From Gammaproteobacteria bacterium UBA4475 (GTDB lineage: Bacteria > Pseudomonadota > Gammaproteobacteria > Pseudomonadales > Azotimanducaceae), in contig DGOD01000053.1 of assembly GCA_002389265.1 (NCBI GenBank), positions 1-11,391 of the forward strand: a stretch of 11,391 bases of DNA, read 5' to 3'. The notes under the pieces were generated by a model. That model was not told where the DNA came from. It was given only the letters and a program-made list of their open reading frames with translations, and did not search any database. Position 1 is the stretch's first letter; every line of letters starts with the position of its first letter. Positions 9,581 through 11,391 of the stretch are shown one piece after another. Position numbers and translations under genes: made by a program.

Positions 9581-9632
9581 GCCTTTCTCCCAGAATCGAT
9601 CAGCGGGTTGGATGACAGATTGTACAATTATT

Positions 9633-10901
9633 CTAGTCTGTTGCAGCTTGATTTTCTGGCTTTCGTCGACGCTTCCGTGGGCGTTTAGCGGGTGCCGTCG
9701 GTTGCTCCAACAGTTCGCCGCGATCTTCTTCTGCGGTTTCTTGAAATTGGGTCCACCAGGCGCCGAGCCCATCGAGTTGTTCGCCGGACTCCTCGCGCAA
9801 TAACAAAAAGTCATAGGCTGCGCGGAAGCGTTTGTGCTGCAGGAGTGTATTTGGCTTTTTGCCCGATTTGATGGGCAATCGATACTGTAGGCTCCAAATG
9901 TCGCGCATGGGGCCTGAAAATCGCTTGGGGATAGAGGTGACTGACAACTGCCTGGAGACTACCTGATTGGCCCCTTCAAAACTGGCGACATAGCTACTCT
10001 CGCCGTCGGCCTCAAGCTGTTCACGTTGCTCTAAATAGGGTTGCCAGAGCAAGGCCGCAAAAATGAATGCAGGGGTGACCGGCATATCCTTGGCAATTCG
10101 TCGATCGGTGCTGGCCAACGCTAGACGAATTAACTCGGCGCCGTTGCCTGTCTCAAGCAGGCGGTTCGTGTCTGGAAATAGCCAACCGAATAAATCGTAT
10201 TCCCGCAGCACGGCGAAAGATTGCTCCCCATGGCCGCTCATAAAAAGTTTCAGCACTTCCTCGAACAGGCGAGCGGGCGGTATGTCTCTGAGCAACAGCC
10301 CCAGCCGGTAGAGTGGCTCAGCCGTTGTTTGTTCTATCTCAAAGCCGAGTTTGGCCTTAAATCGGACGGCCCTCAGCATTCGGACTGGATCTTCTCGATA
10401 GCGGCTATCGGGATTGCCGATCAGTCTGATTTGGCGACTGCCCAAATCTTCGAGGCCACTCACCTCATCAAGAATGGTGTCATTTTCTGGGTCGTAGTAA
10501 AGGGCATTCATCGTGAAGTCGCGGCGCTCGGCGTCTTCGTGAAAGCTGCCGTAAATATTATCCGACAGAATCATGCCGCCATCGGAAAAATTCTGCTCGG
10601 TCTGGGTCTCGCTGTGGGGGGCTCTAAAGGTTGCGACTTCGATGATTTCTCGGCCGAAACGAACATGAACAATCTTGAAGCGACGACCGATCAACCGAGA
10701 ATTACGAAATAACTCGTGAACCTCTTCGGGATTGGCATCGGTGGCGACATCAAAGTCCTTGGGATGATTGCCAAGGAGCAAGTCGCGCACACAGCCACCT
10801 ACCAGATAAGCCTGGTAACCAGCACTGGTGAGGCGTTTGACCACCTTCAGAGCACTGACATTAATATAGTCAGGAGACAAATCGATAGGAGTTTTAGTCA
10901 T
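9633..10901 (-). CDS. pcnB: Poly(A) polymerase I
   Basis: PcnB adds 3' poly(A) tails to RNAs and marks them for decay by PNPase and other exonucleases, so it works with the pnp product encoded at the other end of this window. The product has 422 residues (E. coli 465, with a longer N-terminus). It is a class II nucleotidyltransferase: LVGGCVRDLLLG (33-44) followed by DFD (49-51), RRDFTMNALYY (126-136) and RYREDPVRMLRAVRF (167-181). The segment LIGRRFKIVHV (70-80) is of the type that separates bacterial poly(A) polymerases from CCA-adding enzymes. The basic tail PRKRRRK is also typical. The ATG at 10901 is the first possible start, because an in-frame TAG lies 12 nt upstream. It has no clear ribosome-binding sequence, so translation may be weak. 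Confidence 0.96.
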   Translation of the reverse strand: MTKTPIDLSPDYINVSALKVVKRLTSAGYQAYLVGGCVRDLLLGNHPKDFDVATDANPEEVHELFRNSRLIGRRFKIVHVRFGREIIEVATFRAPHSETQTEQNFSDGGMILSDNIYGSFHEDAERRDFTMNALYYDPENDTILDEVSGLEDLGSRQIRLIGNPDSRYREDPVRMLRAVRFKAKLGFEIEQTTAEPLYRLGLLLRDIPPARLFEEVLKLFMSGHGEQSFAVLREYDLFGWLFPDTNRLLETGNGAELIRLALASTDRRIAKDMPVTPAFIFAALLWQPYLEQREQLEADGESSYVASFEGANQVVSRQLSVTSIPKRFSGPMRDIWSLQYRLPIKSGKKPNTLLQHKRFRAAYDFLLLREESGEQLDGLGAWWTQFQETAEEDRGELLEQPTAPAKRPRKRRRKPENQAATD

Positions 10902-10959
10902 GCGGGTGAGCTATTTGAAAGATGTTTACGTCCACGGAAACTGGTAACAGAAGTGGCTA

Positions 10960-10968
10960 ATACTAGCA
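10960..10968 (-). promoter_or_regulatory. Possible extended -10 promoter for pcnB
   Basis: Read on the minus strand the element is TGCTAGTAT, an extended -10 (TGn plus TAGTAT, 4 of 6 to consensus) about 60 nt upstream of the pcnB ATG. I see no good -35 box at the usual spacing, which is tolerable for an extended -10 promoter. It lies downstream of the terminator at 11015-11045, where an independent pcnB promoter would be expected. This is weak evidence. Confidence 0.25.
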
Positions 10969-11014
10969 GAGAGTGTCGTCGGAAAGTATGAGAGAAAAGG
11001 ATTTTGGTGCGTTG

Positions 11015-11045
11015 AAAAAAACAGAAGGGGATGGAGCCCCCCTTC
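11015..11045 (-). terminator. Rho-independent terminator (minus strand) upstream of pcnB
   Basis: On the minus strand GAAGGGG (11045-11039) pairs with CCCCTTC (11030-11024) around an 8-nt loop. Two bases and then seven T residues (11021-11015) follow. On the plus strand the same hairpin has no T-run, so it is directional. It does not follow any recognisable coding sequence. It either ends the proposed small RNA or acts as an attenuator in a long pcnB leader. Confidence 0.85.
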
Positions 11046-11159
11046 CGTACGCATGCAGTCATCGATTTTAGTTTTATTATTAGTGTTTTTATTTTTATTT
11101 TGATTGGGTCGAGGCTTGGTTGCTGTTGTTTTTACATCGACCCATTAGCTTCACAGCTG
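11015..11159 (-). ncRNA. Candidate CrcZ-like Hfq-sequestering small RNA
   Basis: The predicted transcript of about 145 nt starts near 11159, 12 nt past the sigma-54 -12 element, and ends at the intrinsic terminator. Seen in order: a short AGCT-GTGA-AGCT hairpin (11158-11147), an 8-bp inverted repeat TGGGTCGA/TCGACCCA (11144-11137 and 11112-11105), and a 24-nt loop holding AAAAACAACAGCA. An A-rich linker follows (11104 to about 11063) with AAN-repeat runs such as AATAATAAAA. The terminator comes last. AAN/CA motifs of this type bind the distal face of Hfq, and Pseudomonas CrcZ (about 400 nt, cbrB-pcnB gap, sigma-54 promoter) uses them to titrate Hfq/Crc away from mRNAs. Location, promoter class, motifs and terminator all agree. 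The RNA is shorter than CrcZ, and its upstream neighbour is outside the window. The function is inferred. Confidence 0.6.
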
Positions 11160-11169
11160 AGTAAGCAAG

Positions 11170-11185
11170 AGCATGAATTGTGCCA
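11170..11185 (-). promoter_or_regulatory. Sigma-54 (RpoN) -24/-12 promoter
   Basis: The minus-strand sequence is TGGCAC-AATTC-ATGCT. Against the RpoN consensus TGGCAC-N5-TTGCW it has a single mismatch (the first T of the -12 block). It keeps the essential GG (11184-11183) and GC (11172-11171) exactly 10 nt apart. The predicted transcription start is near 11159. It faces the A-rich RNA region and pcnB. Such promoters need an NtrC-type activator bound upstream. Confidence 0.65.
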
Positions 11186-11391
11186 GCCCCAAATAGTGTT
11201 TAAGAACAAGGTGTTAAGTCTCTGGCCCTATGGCGCGATGGGACGATTGGTTACGTTATGGTGTCGGGATTGGACGCATTGGTAACACCATTGCCGCAGC
11301 TACCCAGCCCCGAAGGCTTGGTGTACGACTGTTTCGTAGCATGAGCCGCTAGGATCTGCGGGAGCGCTCGCGCGGCATATTAAGTTTTTGC
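11186..11391. other. Intergenic region at window edge, no convincing gene
   Basis: This is the stretch upstream of the sigma-54 promoter. No minus-strand frame from the edge stays open for more than about 30 codons, and none resembles the end of a known protein, so an upstream gene must end beyond 11391 or just at the edge. A 40-codon plus-strand frame (ATG 11230 to TAG 11352) lacks a ribosome-binding site. A G+C-rich segment with partial inverted repeats (GCCGC 11345-11349 and GCGGC 11372-11376) is followed 8 nt later by five T residues. The only structured signal judged likely is the half-site pair at 11249-11287. Confidence 0.5.
11249..11287. promoter_or_regulatory. Inverted GTTAC/GTAAC half-sites, possible activator-binding region
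   Basis: On the plus strand GGTTAC (11249-11254) and GTAACA (11282-11287) form an inverted pair about 33 bp apart centre to centre, close to three helical turns. They lie roughly 90 to 128 nt upstream of the predicted sigma-54 start, a usual enhancer distance. As I recall, CbrB sites upstream of Pseudomonas crcZ have TGTTAC...GTAACA half-sites with a shorter spacer of about 14 nt. The half-site match is good; the spacing match is not. An overlapping inverted repeat ATGGTGT/ACACCAT lies at 11258-11264 and 11285-11291. Confidence 0.3.

Noticed and set aside
9619..9628. Palindrome ATTGTACAAT with a TACAAT -10-like box between pcnB and the kinase gene
   Set aside because: A 10-bp palindrome in a short gap is weak evidence, and no -35 element at proper spacing was found, so neither an operator nor an internal promoter can be supported.
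9581..9814. N-terminal extension of the kinase frame into pcnB
   Set aside because: Most of the extension is the out-of-frame image of the pcnB C-terminus. It has no kinase features, and TTG 9580 has a well-spaced ribosome-binding sequence.
11031..11285. Plus-strand 84-codon frame with a hydrophobic N-terminal segment
   Set aside because: Its start lies inside the terminator hairpin with no spaced ribosome-binding site. The hydrophobic stretch is a by-product of the T-rich tract (Phe/Ile codons). It reads antisense to the proposed RNA.

Overview
The window looks like a gammaproteobacterial core-genome segment of moderate G+C. It joins two well-known neighbourhoods tail to tail. I cannot name the genus. 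Gene content and the convergent order resemble the Pseudomonas/Cellvibrio side of the class: from memory, Pseudomonas has pcnB-folK-panB-panC-pgi-acs converging on infB-rbfA-truB-rpsO-pnp. The organism itself need not be a Pseudomonas.

Left half, plus strand (1-5239): the 3' part of infB (IF2), then rbfA, truB, rpsO and pnp. These are the downstream genes of the nusA-infB operon and serve translation initiation, 30S maturation, tRNA pseudouridylation, the ribosome and mRNA decay. rbfA and pnp start with GTG. A stem-loop in the rpsO-pnp gap sits where the RNase III-processed autoregulatory leader of pnp lies in E. coli. A bidirectional intrinsic terminator (5257-5288) closes this operon and also serves the opposing one.

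Right half, minus strand (10901 down to 5352): pcnB (poly(A) polymerase I), a deoxynucleoside kinase with a TTG start, pgi and acs. They are packed with gaps of 52, 5 and 3 nt and are probably cotranscribed. folK, panB and panC, which normally lie between pcnB and pgi in relatives, are absent here.

Right edge (10902-11391): no convincing protein gene, but an ordered set of minus-strand signals upstream of pcnB. From 5' to 3' these are inverted GTTAC/GTAAC half-sites, a near-consensus sigma-54 promoter (TGGCAC-N5-ATGCT), a region with A-rich AAN-repeat motifs (one in a hairpin loop, more in an A-rich linker), and a strong intrinsic terminator. Together they predict an RNA of about 145 nt. In Pseudomonas the cbrB-pcnB gap holds CrcZ, the sigma-54/CbrB-driven RNA that sequesters Hfq/Crc and relieves carbon catabolite repression. 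I propose a short CrcZ-like RNA here. It is the most interesting content of the window. The rest is ordinary housekeeping sequence.
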